Below the pieces are notes generated by a model. It worked only from the letters and a program-made list of their open reading frames with translations, had not been told where the DNA came from and searched no databases. DNA of 64,000 nt from Sesamum alatum (Eukaryota; Streptophyta; Magnoliopsida; Lamiales; Pedaliaceae), in contig JACGWO010000013.1 of assembly GCA_034509735.1 (NCBI GenBank), positions 16,636,136 through 16,700,135 of the forward strand, read 5' to 3'. Both the position numbers and the translations under genes were made by a program. Positions 63,606 through 64,000 of the stretch are shown here, one piece after another (position 1 is the first letter of the stretch; each line of letters opens with the position of its first letter).

Positions 63606-64000
63606 TCAAAAATGTAAACAGAAAAATATTAAGTAGATTATAGTAATATTATGTTCAAGTTAAGACTTGGTCTTTAGTCATTAACCCCTCCCACTATTTC
63701 TGCGAAAGCCCATCACTCTCAAATGGGGTTCCGCGAAACCATTTCCTAGTGGGCTTGAGGTCCACAAACGCAATTGTTCATGCCCCGCTTTTACGGTTCA
63801 AACAGAAAAAGGCTTTTGTGGGAGGTAACCTATACCATTCTCATCCAATGAGATCCCTAAGTTATTTTACCTCGCCTCTTCACATGATCCCGAGGACTCC
63901 AAGAGAATCATGTTACTCAGCATTAGGCCCGACCCATCAACCAAATGAATATATCAACTATCGGCCCCCACGACTCATGAGACAGGGAAATAGGAGCATA
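63606..64000 (-). other. Copia-5 leader region
   Basis: No coding is seen. This is the untranslated leader between the 5' LTR (outside the window) and gag. A primer site was not found within the window. Confidence 0.55.

Larger units (their letters stand above)
58353..64000 (-). mobile_element. Copia-5: copia element running off the right edge
   Basis: On the minus strand: leader (64,000-63,606), gag (63,605-63,015), decayed pol (62,870-60,567), PPT (60,566-60,552) and 3' LTR (60,551-58,353). It interrupts Copia-4 RNase H at 58,352 (expected duplication GGTTA). Its LTR family also produced the solo LTR at 20,342. The 5' LTR lies outside the window. Confidence 0.85.

Overview
This is nuclear plant DNA, almost certainly from a flowering plant and probably a eudicot. 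It is AT-rich and consists almost entirely of transposable elements nested in one another. No ordinary cellular gene, tRNA, rRNA or CRISPR array could be supported. The host type follows from the element set: Ty1/copia with initiator-Met primer sites, Ty3/gypsy of the Tat and Athila types, a plant LINE, a hAT element with 8-bp target duplication, and a CACTA MITE. The species cannot be fixed from the sequence. Family names rest on remembered protein motifs, because no database search was possible.

Layout, left to right. (1) About 490-7,660: a decayed Tat-like gypsy element (Tat-1, +), split inside gag by Copia-1 (1,787-6,811, minus, TSD ATACA). (2) 7,661-9,751: AT-rich spacer with an LTR-like block and a short Helitron-like piece. 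(3) 9,757-14,943: Copia-2 (+), complete with both LTRs and TSD AATTA, but with pol broken by stops and frameshifts. (4) 15,573-15,862: an orphan LTR. (5) 15,869 to about 35,765: a second Tat-like element (Tat-2, minus) with 3' LTR, PPT, an antisense intron-containing gene, a tandem array, and integrase and RNase H remnants. An Athila-like compound element (19,290-33,944, TSD TCCAT) sits inside the last codons of its pol. The compound has three LTRs and two internal regions in tandem, and its first LTR is interrupted by a 2.25-kb solo LTR (TSD TTTTC). (6) About 35,770-41,870: AT-rich spacer with small repeats, a second Tat-2-type LTR and a strong hairpin. (7) About 41,870-44,325: Copia-3 (+), deleted from protease to reverse transcriptase. 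(8) 44,329 to about 53,620: a LINE (minus) carrying a CACTA MITE in ORF1 (TSD ATG) and a hAT element in its 5' UTR (TSD GGTGGAGA); the hAT itself holds an Athila-type solo LTR (TSD ACAAT). (9) About 53,930-58,352: Copia-4 (+), cut by Copia-5 (minus), which runs off the right edge.

The genes do not form a pathway. Each element once encoded its own gag, protease, integrase, reverse transcriptase and RNase H, and nearly all are now broken. The signals most worth a second look are: long perfect palindromes with core GGCGTGATCACGCC, repeated in the Athila-like LTRs upstream of a TATA box and again before the env-like region; a related CGTG-N2-CACG palindrome in an unrelated solo LTR; the three-LTR structure with one pair of target duplications; an in-frame gag/integrase-tail fusion; and a spliced antisense gene inside Tat-2. 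I found no evidence of a wholly new biological system.
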